From the NCBI GenBank assembly GCA_030704615.1, contig CM060733.1:44144001-44208000 (forward strand): a stretch of 64,000 nucleotides of DNA. The letters run 5' to 3'. Below are positions 29,961 to 41,608 of the stretch, piece by piece. How positions within the stretch are numbered: position 1 is the stretch's first letter; every line of letters begins with the position of its first letter. A program made the position numbers and the translations under genes. The notes beneath the pieces are model-generated. The model did not search any database. It was given only the letters and a program-made list of their open reading frames with translations, and was not told where the DNA came from. The DNA comes from Takakia lepidozioides. Taxonomy: Eukaryota; Streptophyta; Takakiopsida; Takakiales; Takakiaceae.

Positions 29961-31391
29961 GGGCCCCATACATTGGTTATCAATATAACCTGATTTTCAG
30001 TTATTATATATTAAGATTTTAAGAGGACCAAAAAGACAGGGAACAAAAAGGAAAAAAAATGGAATATATATATATATATGAAGAGTCACAGTTAGTTACA
30101 CAAATGAAGTACCCTACTAGAATCATTGTATTTCATATCTCTAGAAATGGAAATAAATTTGCCGTGCTTGCTTCTATGTGCCATCACAACCTTGCTCACG
30201 TAAATGCACGATTCAAAAACTTTGGATTATAGAGTGTTGCTGGTCCTGGCATCTTACTTTTCTGAAAACAGCCTGAGTTTTCAGCAGACAACTTACACCA
30301 TAACCACATCCATTAGGCTTTTTTGCCTTCCATACAACATCAGTGCTATAAGATTCTAATCTTGCCCATAGTTGTAAGGAAAAGGGTTAAATAGCACATA
30401 GCAATGTAGTCATGAAAGGCAAGGCTTGCTACGGTCATGGCTAGTCATGGCTGATGCACTTGGCAGGCTCAACTGAATATTCAGATCGGGCATTCCAAAT
30501 ACTCCGCATCTGTCCCAGTCATGACCATTCACATTTGTCAATCCTTAGCCCTTAGAGATTACCAAGCACCTGTTTAGTGAGGAAGCATCTAACATGTTTC
30601 GAAATAGAAGCTCGGACATTGCCAGCTGGTTACATATCACCTCAAATCTGATTATGTGGTAGCCTGCAAAACATCACAACCCATTAGAGTATATTACCCC
30701 CAACAAGGACCTACCAAACAACTTGACCCCTGGGCCCTCTCTATTTGTTTGATGCACAAAAAATCCTCACCGTATCACTGCACAACAACTTCTGATACAG
30801 GTAATTATTTCAGTTCCTCTGTGGATCAAATTAGGACCCAGACGCCAATAACAATACCAACAAAGAGACACAACAAGCATCATCACAAGGGATGCATTTC
30901 CATAGAAGCCCCTGACCTTTATTTGCTAGACTGATAAATTTTGGGCAGTGGTGGGGTATGTCCCCACATGAGATGGTGGCACAAGAATTCAGCTGCACAC
31001 AAACAAGAATATGGGAACTCTTGCAGGATGCACATGGTCTTGTAAATTCATACTCCAGTGCTACATAAGACTGCACCTTGCACTTTCCAGAAAGAACTGG
31101 ATCGGTTTTAATGAAAAGAAAAGCCAAAACTACGTCTTCCTAGAAAGATATTGTCCATAGTGCACCACCGGAGCACTCAATGACCTGTGACTCCAATTTA
31201 GAACCATTCCTCAAGATGCACAAGATAAAATGTAGCATGGTTGAGTTGCAACTGGATCCTCTGGTTGCAATTCATATACTTGAAACCTAGTTTGAATAGT
31301 GTAAACGAAAAAAAAACCCCACCTCCATGTAGTTTGATAAATTCGACGTAAATATGGAAGGCATTCAGGCATTTTGAAGACCACTCGGTGC
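29961..31391 (-). other. hAT-2 terminal and 3' internal sequence, no gene
   Basis: 29961-30111 is the stretch lost from hAT-1 and includes an AT microsatellite (about 30065-30080). 30112-31391 mirrors 12900-14174. No coding features are seen. Only mirrored chance ORFs occur. Confidence 0.5.
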
Positions 31392-31429
31392 GCATCCACC
31401 ACAGGGATGCCTCGGCGTGAGCCTGGTCA

Positions 31430-31545
31430 CATGAGCGCGTGAGCGCAACTGCGCTCACGCCACGTCACCTTGCGCCAATGCCACGTCACGGGGCTCACTC
31501 CACGTCATCACACGTGAAGGCCGCGTCACCACACGCCCAGAAAGA
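31430..31545. repeat. Left subterminal CACGTCA repeats of the Mutator-like element
   Basis: Repeated words CTCACGCCACGTCAC, GCCACGTCACGGG, CTCCACGTCATCAC and GGCCGCGTCACC. Mirrored by similar repeats at 41470-41600. Such arrays are typical transposase-binding subterminal regions. Confidence 0.65.
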
Positions 31546-31619
31546 AGTGGAGTGTATTCCCGCGGATTGGCACCCTTTACCGCGGAAATAAGCTGGACGA
31601 CATAATAAAAGGCATTGAA

Positions 31620-31970
31620 TAAAGGATGGATGAATGTACAGTTGGATGATAAATAGATGGATGAGTGTGAAAAATGAATGTAGATGGATGAATGAGGGAT
31701 GGATAAGAGTAAAATGGATGAATATATAATGGATGTTGAGCAATGACAAAAATTCATGACAGGAAGATGCATGACCAAAACTTTTGACGAATGCACAACG
31801 TATATGAAATGAGTGTGGAAGGTTTGTGGGGTGGATTAAAGAGTACAGAGGATGAATGTACAATGGATGTTGAACAAAGGAAAACATTCATGAATGGAGC
31901 ACGCATGAATACACTGTAGATGAATGCTCAATGGATATGAGAAGAGTCAGGGAGGTTTGTGAGATGGATT
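31620..31970. repeat. ATGGATGAATG minisatellite
   Basis: An imperfect array of GATGGATGAATG-like units with variants such as ATGGATGTTGAGCAA and ATGGATGAATATA. Long minus-strand ORFs here (31455-31887) only reflect the low-complexity repeat. Confidence 0.65.
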
Positions 31971-34429
31971 CATACATATTGCAATTTAAATGAAAGTTGA
32001 TTCTGTGATTATTATTTGTTCTAAAGGAACAACTACGGTGGAGGAAGGGGATTCAACGTTTTCCAGATAGTATGAAAATGAATATTAAAAGAATATAGTT
32101 CAGTCTGACTCAGAGTATGTACAATGTATCCCCGCTTCCTCTGCATCTAAGTCTAAGTATTTTAGAACACCGGATCCACGCTGGATACACCTACGGCTGG
32201 GCAATAAAAAGTCAGGGGATAGGGACTCGGCCGCGTGAAGTGCCATTGCTTCGGCATAAACAGGAAGCAGAAAATTGGAAAGGGGGCTGTCGAAAACAGA
32301 CTCACCAGAAATGACTGTATCTCCTGAAGATCCACCGCTGCCTTTCCTGAAAGACAGCCTGAAAAAGTTATTACGGTAACTTTGATGTTATTGAGAAATT
32401 GAGTATGGCTCCCAAAGAGGGTTTAGCACTTACTCACATGAAAAGTCATTGTCGACCTGCTTATCTTCGGGATTGTCATCATTTCGAATTTGAATCCGAT
32501 CAGTCTGTGTGCCTGAAGTGGAGCCAGACAAAAGGGGGAGGAGCACTGTGTTGTAGAGGTCAGAATCACCCTCCATGCCAAAAAGGCTTCTACCGCCTGC
32601 CTTGCATGCATGGTAAGTTGCTCCTGCACCACACAAGAGGACATGAACAGTTTGGTGGGGGGGGTTTAAGCAGATGAAACTGTTGAAAGAAAACCAATTT
32701 GGAAGGGAAAGAACGAACCTGTGGACACAGAAAGATCGACCACCCGTGCAGAGTGGTGGCTGCATGACTCCAGCAGTATTTGCATGAACGCTGGGGACTT
32801 TTCCTTTGCACCTCTCCAGGGAGTGTCATCTGGTCTCTTCAGAGTCTGACTGGACTGCATGAAGTTGTACAAAATGTCATCGACATGGGGCTCATAGGGG
32901 GGTTGACGAAACAACCCTGGTCAGAAATCTCAAAGCTGCGGATGGAGGATGGTGTCGTGGAGGTGCAAATCCTGCGCAGGCAGATCGCCTCGAACATCCT
33001 CGTCTGCCAAAGATAGCAGGTTAGTGTGGTAAACACAATCTATAGTGGAAGTGTGTACATCGGCTATTCAGAACTCAAACACAAAAAAATCATTTTTATC
33101 ACGAATTGGTGATGATCGGTGTCGATCATAACAGATTCTACTAAAGTGGAGCTGCAGAGAACATTGAAACTCATCATGAAAGCACAAGCAGAAGGGAGAC
33201 GACATACCAGCTGACCAGGGAAACCCCTTTCACAAGGTAGAGGTTGTTCACACAATTCCATGTGCGCAAAACTTCAAACCCTGAAGACTTGAGGTATGAT
33301 GCCAATGCCCGACGACTATCATTGTCACATGACTGAAAAAGCAGAAGTGTCCCTGCATCAGAGAGGAAGTTATTACAGAACCTGAACACCCAACTCCAGT
33401 AGTTGTCCTCAAATTTGTTCCAGCCTGGCGTCTTGCCTTTTGGAAGAACTTCTGGCACAGCCTGGCCATCCGGGATGTCGAGAATGACAATGTTGGCCGC
33501 ATATGTTTTCTGCACACCGCACACGAAGGTGGGACCTGTGCTCACTTGCAACAGACATGTTTTTTATAAGAACGATGGCAAGAATGTTTTCAAAGAACGA
33601 GACTGAAATACTGCCAACGAAACTTTCAGAGAAAAAGGAAAGAAACTGGAATTCTCACCAGATTGAGGAATGAGATTATATTGTCCCAGGTAGGCGAAGG
33701 CACCACAGTGTATCTTCTCTTTCGACTCTGCATCATCGACAACCAACCCTCATTAATAATTTTCATCTCTCATGCCGAATTAGAACGGGAAGGGTGTGGC
33801 TTGGCATCGAACACGCACTGAACAGTGCGGGTATATCTTCCAGCAGTAAAGTCCTGCCCACTCTCCATCTCCTTTTCTTTCTCCTCCCCTTGTCCTTTTC
33901 CTTCTCTTTGGACTTGTCTTTGTCCTTTGGCTTTGCTGGTGAGATGACTATGACATCAACAGCCTTGTCTTTTGGTTTGCGGCCCGCCTTCTTTCCCTTC
34001 TGCGGCGTTCTCTGAGCATCAAGCTCATTGGCAGCCAATGTTGCTATGTTTCGTTGGTACTCTTCGTCAATCAAAGGCGTCAACATCTCAGCGTTATTGT
34101 TCAAGTATTTCATATGTTGTTCTTGAAAGGTCGTGTGCTCCGGTGGGCAGTCAAGGTACCACCCACAGTCTCTGAAGTGAGAAGGACTCCAGTCCTTCAA
34201 TATCCCTGCAGTATACATGGTTGGATCGTTTGCAGGGTCCAACCACATGTCAAGATAGTCTGGAATTCCGCTCAGGTGATTTCCTTCCATAAGCACATAT
34301 TTCGTGTACCTGAAAAAAAGGAGATAAATCCCAACCCACCAAAGCGCTCAGTGAGTAAGATGCAAGTAGAACAGAATGAAAAAAACATAGAATGAAATGG
34401 CTCTGAGAACTGCTCCAAGGACCTTTCAG

Positions 34430-35200
34430 GACCACACGATTGCTCCAGATGTGAATGTCGTCAACGCCATTCAAAACATTCCATTCAATGATACTGTAAA
34501 TACACCCTAATCCACGTGAATGCAAACTATCGTTTTGGAATGACACAGACATAGAAGTGAATGTCGTCAACGACATTCACTTTGGATTTGTGAATACACT
34601 CCTAATCAAGCCTAATTATTCCTCAAATGAAGCAAAATCAAAGGATGGAAATCATAAACTCGAGTAAGGAACCCTCCCGGAAAACTCAATGCACATTCAT
34701 AACGAACATATCACTGAGGACCTCACAACAACACTGTATGTGAATGACGTCAACGCCATTCACAAAAATACCAACAAGGAACCAATTACTTAGCTCCCAA
34801 TCCATGTAAATTCAAATTGTCGCTGGTGAATAATACAGACACAGAAGTGAATGTCATCAACGACATTCACTTTGGATTTCTCATAACACAACTTATCAAG
34901 CCTCCAGATTCCTCGCAAGAGGAAAAAACAATGCAGAACAACTGAATGTCTGCATTGACATTCAGCAAAATGAAGTGAGGAACCCTCACTGTAAACTCTA
35001 TGGACATTACAAAAATTTACATAACTCTGAGGACCTCTCAACAACTCCGGATGTGAATGTTGTCAACGCCATTCAAAGACATTATCCATTCTAATCAGGG
35101 ACACTATAATTACACCCTTAGATCCTAACCAGGTGAATTCATATACTCGCTTAAGAATGACTCAGACAAAGAAGTGAATGTCGTCAACGACATTCAATCT
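34430..35200. repeat. Intronic array of GAATGTCGTCAACGACATTC palindromes
   Basis: Within the 34310-35277 intron, imperfect or near-perfect hairpins occur at about 34449, 34557, 34741, 34847, 35053 and 35175. The core is GAATGTCGT-CA-ACGACATTC, alternating with a CGCCATTC variant. The copies are embedded in longer diverged units: TGGATTTGTGAATACACTCC and TGGATTTCTCATAACACA follow two of them. Confidence 0.75.
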
Positions 35201-36954
35201 GGATCTATGATTGCAATCCTTATGAAGCCACATTTTTTCCCAAAAAAAGCAGTAGAGTTTCCAGTATGACATTGCACCTGTACACAACTTGCATCATGGC
35301 CCACTCTCCTCCAACCTGACTGTCAAAGTCGTTGGACCGTAAAATGTTACCATCTTTGGAGAACTCCCGGAAAAAACAGTATCTCCAGGTGAGACCTCTC
35401 CACTTCCTTATGTATGCCTCCAATGACATTTGGGGAGGGGAAACAATCGAAATGTTCAGGTCCTTCAAAGTCTGATCCAGCACAATGACGACGCGTTTTT
35501 CGAGCTGCAAATTGTATATTTGTCAGAATTGCAAATAAGATACTCATCACATACTTGAAGAGAAGAAAACGGCATATTTGAATACACGCCTGACTCCAAA
35601 ATGTAGCCTTGTGGAGCCAGTTATCAAACACCAAATCACTGATTCCTTCCACCTTTGTGCCAGGCTGTATGGTGCTCTTTGGGAACTGATTCAAGTCCTT
35701 TACTGTTTGATCTGAGTTCCATATCTCCAGCCACCTTATTTTTGTTTGTGGGTCGACCATCGATATGGCCAGCCGGTGCAATTTCTCCTGCTGCATCTCC
35801 GGATGCACATGCTTGTCATAGTGTGTTTTGATTTGCTGAAGGAACTCAGAACCAAGTCCAGGATCTACTATTCTAAGCTGCTTTCCGAAGGCGGACATCA
35901 ATTTGGTTCTTTGCATTTCAAACTCCTTCTTTATTGCAGCTTCCACACCCTTTGATGTCCTTAGTTCCTCTGGTATAGTGCGGTAATATTCGAATTTTCC
36001 CTTCTCAGCTGCCTCTGCCAGTTCTTGCTGCATTGATTCAAGTAGTGATTAGCACCGAAGGGACTACAAACATGTATTCGAAAAGTAAACTGAGTACAGA
36101 CTCGGGCTGATTATATTGGGTGGGAGTACTGTCCGAAAATCATCCAGCTTCATCAAACCAATCCTCTGAATTCGGAATAGTGTGTGGACCAAGCTTGTTG
36201 TCACATGCGATTTCTCTGTCGATCTGCAAAAACATTGGAAACATTGCATTCCTTAACACTGTTTTTTAGGGATTAATAAGACACTACAGAGGGAATGAAA
36301 TCTCCTGAATGACTTACTTGTTCACGTCGTGCATAGCTGTAAGAAGCCTAGCGATGTCGTTTCCAGGATCCAAAACCATTACCTCCACATCAACATGCTT
36401 GTCTTTGTCTTTCGCATGGTGTTTCTGAATGTATCCCATCCATGCCAGCAATCGGTGGTTGCCGTCCCAGACGTAGAACATGTGGTTGCAGAATTGTTGG
36501 GTGTTCTTTCCCATCATGAGGCCCAGCTCGAACTCCTCATTGGCATCTTTCCAGCACTCATCCCAATTATCACTGATCTCTGGAGACACTAATGTGCTTT
36601 TTCCATTTATATCCGTCAGTGACACATAAAAAACTTGTGCACCAAGTCTATATCCATGCACAAAATCACTCTCCAATTTTGTTATGTCATGGGAAAGAGG
36701 TGGACGCACAACAGGCATAGATATCATCCGGCACAGAGGGATGTCCAGACACCCTCCAGATACGAGCATGTCCCTTATAACCTCCTAAGAGTTTACCTTC
36801 TGGAATGACATGAGTTCTTTCACCTTGTCAAGGTAGTGCACTTCAAATTCATCTACTTCATCTGTATTCTCTGAGCTTTTTCCGGACTCATCCCCATCTC
36901 CAGATCCTTTCCCCTCTGATCCTGTAGGCTTGGACCTCACAGTTTTCTGCACGA

Positions 36955-37430
36955 TGCCATTCAATTCTGACTGAGTAATTTGCAAATAGTGAACGGCGGT
37001 AACGACCATCACTCTGTCTCCAAGAAACTCACTATGAATGGTGTGAAACAATTTAGCACAATCTACACAAGCAAAGCTGATCCTGCCGTATTCAAAACAA
37101 AAGCGAGAGCGATAGCGAACGGCGTTAACGACAATCACAAAAGATAAGGACCTGCCGGATCGGTGTTGTGTAATGACATCTATATGTAAGTGATTGGCGG
37201 CAACGACATTCAGTATAGTTTAGGGCAGACAGTAAGTGCAGATTATTCAGATTGACTCCATTGTGATTACCGTCGCCAGCATGGGAAGAGGAAGGACTGC
37301 TTGAAAGGCAATCAGACAGACTGTATGATCTGAACAACGATGATTGACGGTACTGTCAGTCACCCACTCATTGTGCGGTAAATCCTTAGCAGAGGAGTAG
37401 AAAGCAAATCACCGTTGTGATGGTCGGTAG
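36955..37430. repeat. Second group of related hairpin motifs in the first intron of the ParB-methyltransferase gene
   Basis: Motifs GAACGGCGGTAACGACCATC, GAACGGCGTTAACGACAATC, GATTGGCGGCAACGACATTC, GATGGTCGGTAGCGACAATC and GATTGACGGTACTGTCAGTC share the plan of the palindromes at 34.4-35.2 kb but are more diverged. They lie in the intron 36947-37509. Confidence 0.55.
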
Positions 37431-37876
37431 CGACAATCCCTGTCTGGGACATTCCACTCAATCTCTACGCAGATCTTCAACAATGAAATGTAAGTTAGAG
37501 AAAACTTACTGGCGCCTTCTTAGGTTTTGAAATTGGATCCCCTTCTGCAGCTTTCTTCTTCCCTCTCACATCTGCTGGTATTTCTGTCTGCTCTAGGGTT
37601 TCTGGACCTTCTGCCGGTTCGGCGTTCCTCGTGCTTCCACCTCCTTCAGTGTCCCTGCGAGTCATCTCTGCATCCATAGGCTGGCGCACTCTTATCGCCG
37701 ACTGTGTCACAGCCGCTGCCTCAGTCTCCATCTGCTCTTGTGAATCAATCTCCGCGTTCACCTGCTGCCTTGGCCCTGTGTTCTCCAACAAACGACGCCT
37801 CATCATTTGCTCTCTTGTTCTGCGTCTCTCTCTAAGGGAAGTAAAATAAAGAGACTTTTTTCTCTTTCGTATTGTA

Positions 37877-40800
37877 GAAGGAACCCTCTCCAGAACAGAC
37901 GTCCTCCACTCCAATCGTTGAGCTTTCGGATTCGTCCGATGATGACATAAGTGAAATTCCAAATCCAGTCCTTCCTATTGTGGTTGGAGAAGCTGATGAA
38001 GAAGAGATTTGTAGGGTCATTCCAAAATTGCGGGCGATGGGAGGAATGGCTGGATTCAAAAGTGAGTTGTGGGGAATTGATTGGGAATCTTTGAAGCAGG
38101 TGCCTGTGAAGTTCTTGCCGGAGACTTTTGATGGCGATATCCTATTCGAGCTGCCTCCTCCTCCGCGAGTTGGAGGTATAACAATCATGATGCATGGAAT
38201 GGACAAGAAACACGACGGGCACCCGTGGTGCAGAACAAAAATATCCAATATTCAGAATGATGACAAGCTTGTTTTCAGGAGGACAGTTTGCAATGGACAC
38301 CTTAGGTGTGATAATTTGAATTGCAGACACTTTCTTCAGTCTGGGATCATAATCAAAGCGAATGGGAGGGTCTGGCGGAAAATCCATTTCAGCCTGGGAC
38401 TGCCCCTCCACCGGCAAACACTTTCGTCTGCAAATTCTGCAAACTTGTGCCATCCTGCTTGGTGCTCTGCCGAGCAAGAATGTACTATATTGTCCACCGT
38501 TTGAAAACAATGACAAGAGCTTGTGTGCATTTCGGATTCCATAACCATCCTGTCTCGAAGGGGGATTACAGGGAGAGTGTTGAGACAGTATCGAGGTTGA
38601 TTAAACATAAGTTCGGGAGAAACCCATCCGCAACAACATCTGCAATTGCTCTTGGCGCAAGCAAGTCCTTCTTGGAAAGCCATATTTTGAGTGAAGGGGA
38701 TTCTGTGGGGACTAAACTTGACGGTGCAGCATTGGACCTGGTCATGGATCATTTCTCCACTTTAAGTTCACCTAACATTCGGCATCAGATCAATGCATTG
38801 AGAATGGGCTCTGGGATCAGAGGCTACATAGACAACATTTTGGAATTGAAACGAGTGAGCAAGTACGATTACATCCAGGACAATGTATTCCCAGGTCAAG
38901 ATGCCATCAAAGTTTTTCTTTTCAAAATGTCGACTGTTGGGGAGGGCAGTGGGGTTAGCCTCGTGAAGCGGAATCAGAAGACTGGGGACTTGCAGAACTG
39001 TTTTCTTATGTTTGATCATGTGAAACGAGTGAAGGATTGGACAACAATGGCTTGTCATGTCTACGATCCAGTGTACCAACGAGTTATGACAATTGCAGTT
39101 TGTGACATGCAATCCGAGGATACGGAATCCCAGAAGCTCATGTGGAATTCCCTGATACGTGTCATGGGCTGCCATCTCCAAATTTCGCAGGTTTCATGGC
39201 GGATAGTGCTCAAGCAAATTTCAATGCTGTTCGTATTGTCTTCGGATCAGGCGACCCAAAAGTGCCTATGCCAGGAAGAGAGCGTACATGTCTATTCCAT
39301 TGGACACAATCTCTAGAAAAACATACAAAGTCGGACATCAAACCAGAGATGCAGACTCAGCACCGTAAATTGTGCAAAGAAGACAAAGATGCTAGAACAA
39401 TGAAGGAGGCGGATACTTTGTTCCAGACAATTCGTGCCTGGTGGTTCTCTTCTGGAGCTGCATCACTTGAGAGTATGAGAGCATTGGAAGATTGGCTGGC
39501 GTTTTGGCACTTCGGTATAGACAGTGGGGAGCAGCCATGCCATTGGTACGAGGCTTATATTTATTGTTTTATTCATACATTTGCTTTCCATTTTACTGTG
39601 TCCTCGCTTTCTTTATGTTGTTTTCTGTTCACTGTTTTGAAGTGTGGTTCTGCACTTTGCAGAACATGTCCATTGAGGAAATGGCGGACATGCCATCTTA
39701 CAATTTGGCAGAAACTGTGCACAACGCATGGTTGCAGCAATCTGGGAAACGAGGTCGGGATTTGTATGTGGCAACAACAGATGATTTGATACGTGTCTTG
39801 CAACAACAAACCCGATACCGTGATTTCTTACGAGGTGGGGTTGGTGGCAAGGGTCCGGACAAATGGGAGTTGATGTTGCGTGCTGCAAATAGATCTGGGG
39901 ATCCAATCAAGATAGCACGGGCGGTGAGCATGTATGCCCAGGGAACGCCACTTGTTTCTAGAGTTCCACATCTTGAAGGGGAGGAGAGATTCGGCTCCTG
40001 TAAGAGGAAATTGAACACTCCACCTGGTTTGGATTCAGATTCCCACAGGGCAGACCGTGATAACTTCTCGAAGCCTCGTGTTTCCCTGCATGACAGCTCC
40101 ATGTCCGGAACCTCCATTGTGGAGGAACCTCCAACACGACGGCAAGCTCCAGCATCAAACAGTGCCACTGAAATGGTGCAGGAGAGAAACAACCCCCTTG
40201 ATGTGCTTGAGTCCGCATGCCCCGACCACGTTTGGCACATAGAACGCACAAGTGTAGGGTCTCGTATGAAATGTACAGCGATCAGGGCAACTAATTTTGA
40301 GAAGTGCACTTCATCTATATCCAGAGGTGGTGTCCGAACTCCTGTTCCAACTTTCACGGGCTTGATGCGTCCATACGGTCAACCAGAAGCCAAGAACCAC
40401 AAGTTCTGGTTCTGCGCAGATGATTGTGCCAGATGTGTGCATGGAACTGTGTGTCCTTCCGTAGTGATGAAGCCATCTCCTCCAACCGTTTGGCCCGTGA
40501 AGGTGGGAACACATCTCAGCTTTCAGGAGATTGAAATGCTGGAGGAGGCAGGTTTTTCCCTTGCGAGACAACCCCAACTCCATGCATGTGCTACTACTTC
40601 TGCGTCCTCCCGGGTCCCCCCCGGCAAATCCTGACTTGTGGCCAACCAAACGAGATGGAAAGCTCGTTCGGCGTTTCCCTCCAACCGCTGAACACTTTGG
40701 CAAAGTGGAGTCCGCAAGAATGCTCCAAGCTCGTGTTGGAAGCACCACGGAACTACCCGATCCATGATATGGTCGGGTATTCACAATCATCACTTCCACA

Positions 40801-40910
40801 TCTGCTGTTCATGACAGGACCTACGACATCACGGTTTCCAATTTCCCCAATTGCACATGTCCTGATTTTGTGAATATGCTATCAACCAGTTTGGGCAAGA
40901 GAGGTAAATT
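37877..40910 (+). pseudogene. Mutator-like (MULE) transposase, broken
   Basis: The transposase cuts and pastes the element with a DDE-type nuclease. After an acceptor (TTGTAG at 37872-37877), frame 37878-38330 gives an acidic N-terminus and a Cys-rich HLRCDNLNCRHFLQSG. A frameshift near 38330 leads to a 331-codon frame (to 39316) with FVCKFCKLVPSCLVLCRARM, TRACVHFGFHNHPVSKGDYR and MFDHVKRVKDWTTM. A second shift near 39150 gives NFAGFMADSAQANFNAVRIV and RERTCLFHWTQSL. CLFH fits the C-x2-H signature between the second Asp and the Glu of MULE transposases. An intron (39545-39661) precedes a C-terminal half running to 40634, with a Cys-rich tail WFCADDCARCVHGTVC. Another shift follows near 40580. 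The family assignment also rests on the 9-11 bp duplication. Confidence 0.7.
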
Positions 40911-41469
40911 CATACCCTGCAAACATTTGTATTTCATATTTTTGAAGAGGATGGTTTGCGATCCCAAACGTGACAACTTCATTCACCAGGCCACTATGAG
41001 TTTCAACGAGGTCGATACTCTATTGTAGCATCAACTATGCAATGTGGTATGTGGACGACCATGATTTGAAATGTGTAATTCACATCAATTCGTCGGCGGT
41101 GCAATGATATGGCCTCCAACTATACGAAGTGAGCTCTGAGTGACAACTTTTAGGTAGTGCACATTTGTCATTGCACCGTTCGAAGTCTACATGTCTTGCT
41201 GTCGCTATGCACTACAATCATCTTTTGAAGATGATCCTAACTCTCATTGTTATTTGAGGAGGGAGGAAGGTCTTCCCGTGGCAGCCTTTATGGCGCATAC
41301 TTTGTGAGGATATTTTTTCGTCCTCGTAATTGTAAAAGTGAAACAAGCATTTGTAATTGCACAATGTTGGATGCTGCAATTGTAGGCCTCAACGCTCGTC
41401 TTGATTCTATTTAGGCAAGATTCCCTGCATTAATTCCACGGTCATAGGACCATCCTCGGCGGCGCATGT
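40911..41469. other. 3' part of the Mutator-like element, no gene
   Basis: Non-coding by eye, between the end of the transposase and the right subterminal repeats. Presumed 3' UTR and spacer. Confidence 0.4.
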
Positions 41470-41600
41470 TAATGCTGACGTGGCAGATGACAGACAGTGC
41501 CACGTCATCATTTACCGCCACATCAGCATGCTGACATGACGCTCACGCCACGTCAGCATGTGTGCAGGCTCACACCACGTCAGCTGGCGTGAGCCTACGC
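41470..41600. repeat. Right subterminal ACGTCA repeats of the Mutator-like element
   Basis: Words GACGTGGCAGATGACAG, TGCCACGTCATCA, CGCTCACGCCACGTCAGCA and CTCACACCACGTCAGC mirror the left subterminal array. Confidence 0.65.
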
Positions 41601-41608
41601 TCGCGCGC

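Larger units (their letters stand above)
32306..37806 (-). pseudogene. ParB/Srx-like domain + beta-class amino-methyltransferase-like protein, second gene of the Mutator-like element (about 12 exons)
   Basis: Exons (minus strand) with compatible phases: 37806-37510, 36946-36318, 36223-36091, 36027-35590, 35504-35278, 34309-33819, 33727-33659, 33535-33225, 33003-32719, 32623-32438, 32358-32306. One short 3' exon probably follows near 32255. The model gives about 1040 residues. A charged N-terminus is followed by a ParB/Srx-like domain with VWDGNHRLLAW (about 36485). A long helical linker, a Lys-rich KPKDKDKSKEKEKDK stretch and a Rossmann-type methyltransferase in permuted order come next. Its motif-IV region is NIVILDIPDG followed by EDNYWSWVFRF. 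Then come motif-X-like GAKEKSPAFMQILLE and motif-I-like VVDLSVSTGATYHACKAG, then SLFGMEGD. Breaks are a TAG at 36785 and a one-base shift in a C-run near 32910. Exon 35590 would use a GC donor. DIPD for DPPY and SxSTG for FxGxG leave catalysis doubtful in this copy. Confidence 0.65.

Noticed and set aside
31455-31887. 113-130 codon minus-strand ORFs rich in His, Ser and Ile
   Set aside because: Encoded by the GGATGAATG minisatellite.
32399-32677. Plus-strand 92-codon ORF
   Set aside because: Antisense of the methyltransferase motif-I exon, which has splice sites and phase agreement.
34430-35200. CRISPR-like array from the spaced palindromes
   Set aside because: Spacing is irregular, units are embedded in longer diverged repeats within an intron, and the genome is a plant's.
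39698-40357. 219-codon minus-strand ORF
   Set aside because: Antisense of the transposase C-terminal half, which has the better supported frame and splice junction.
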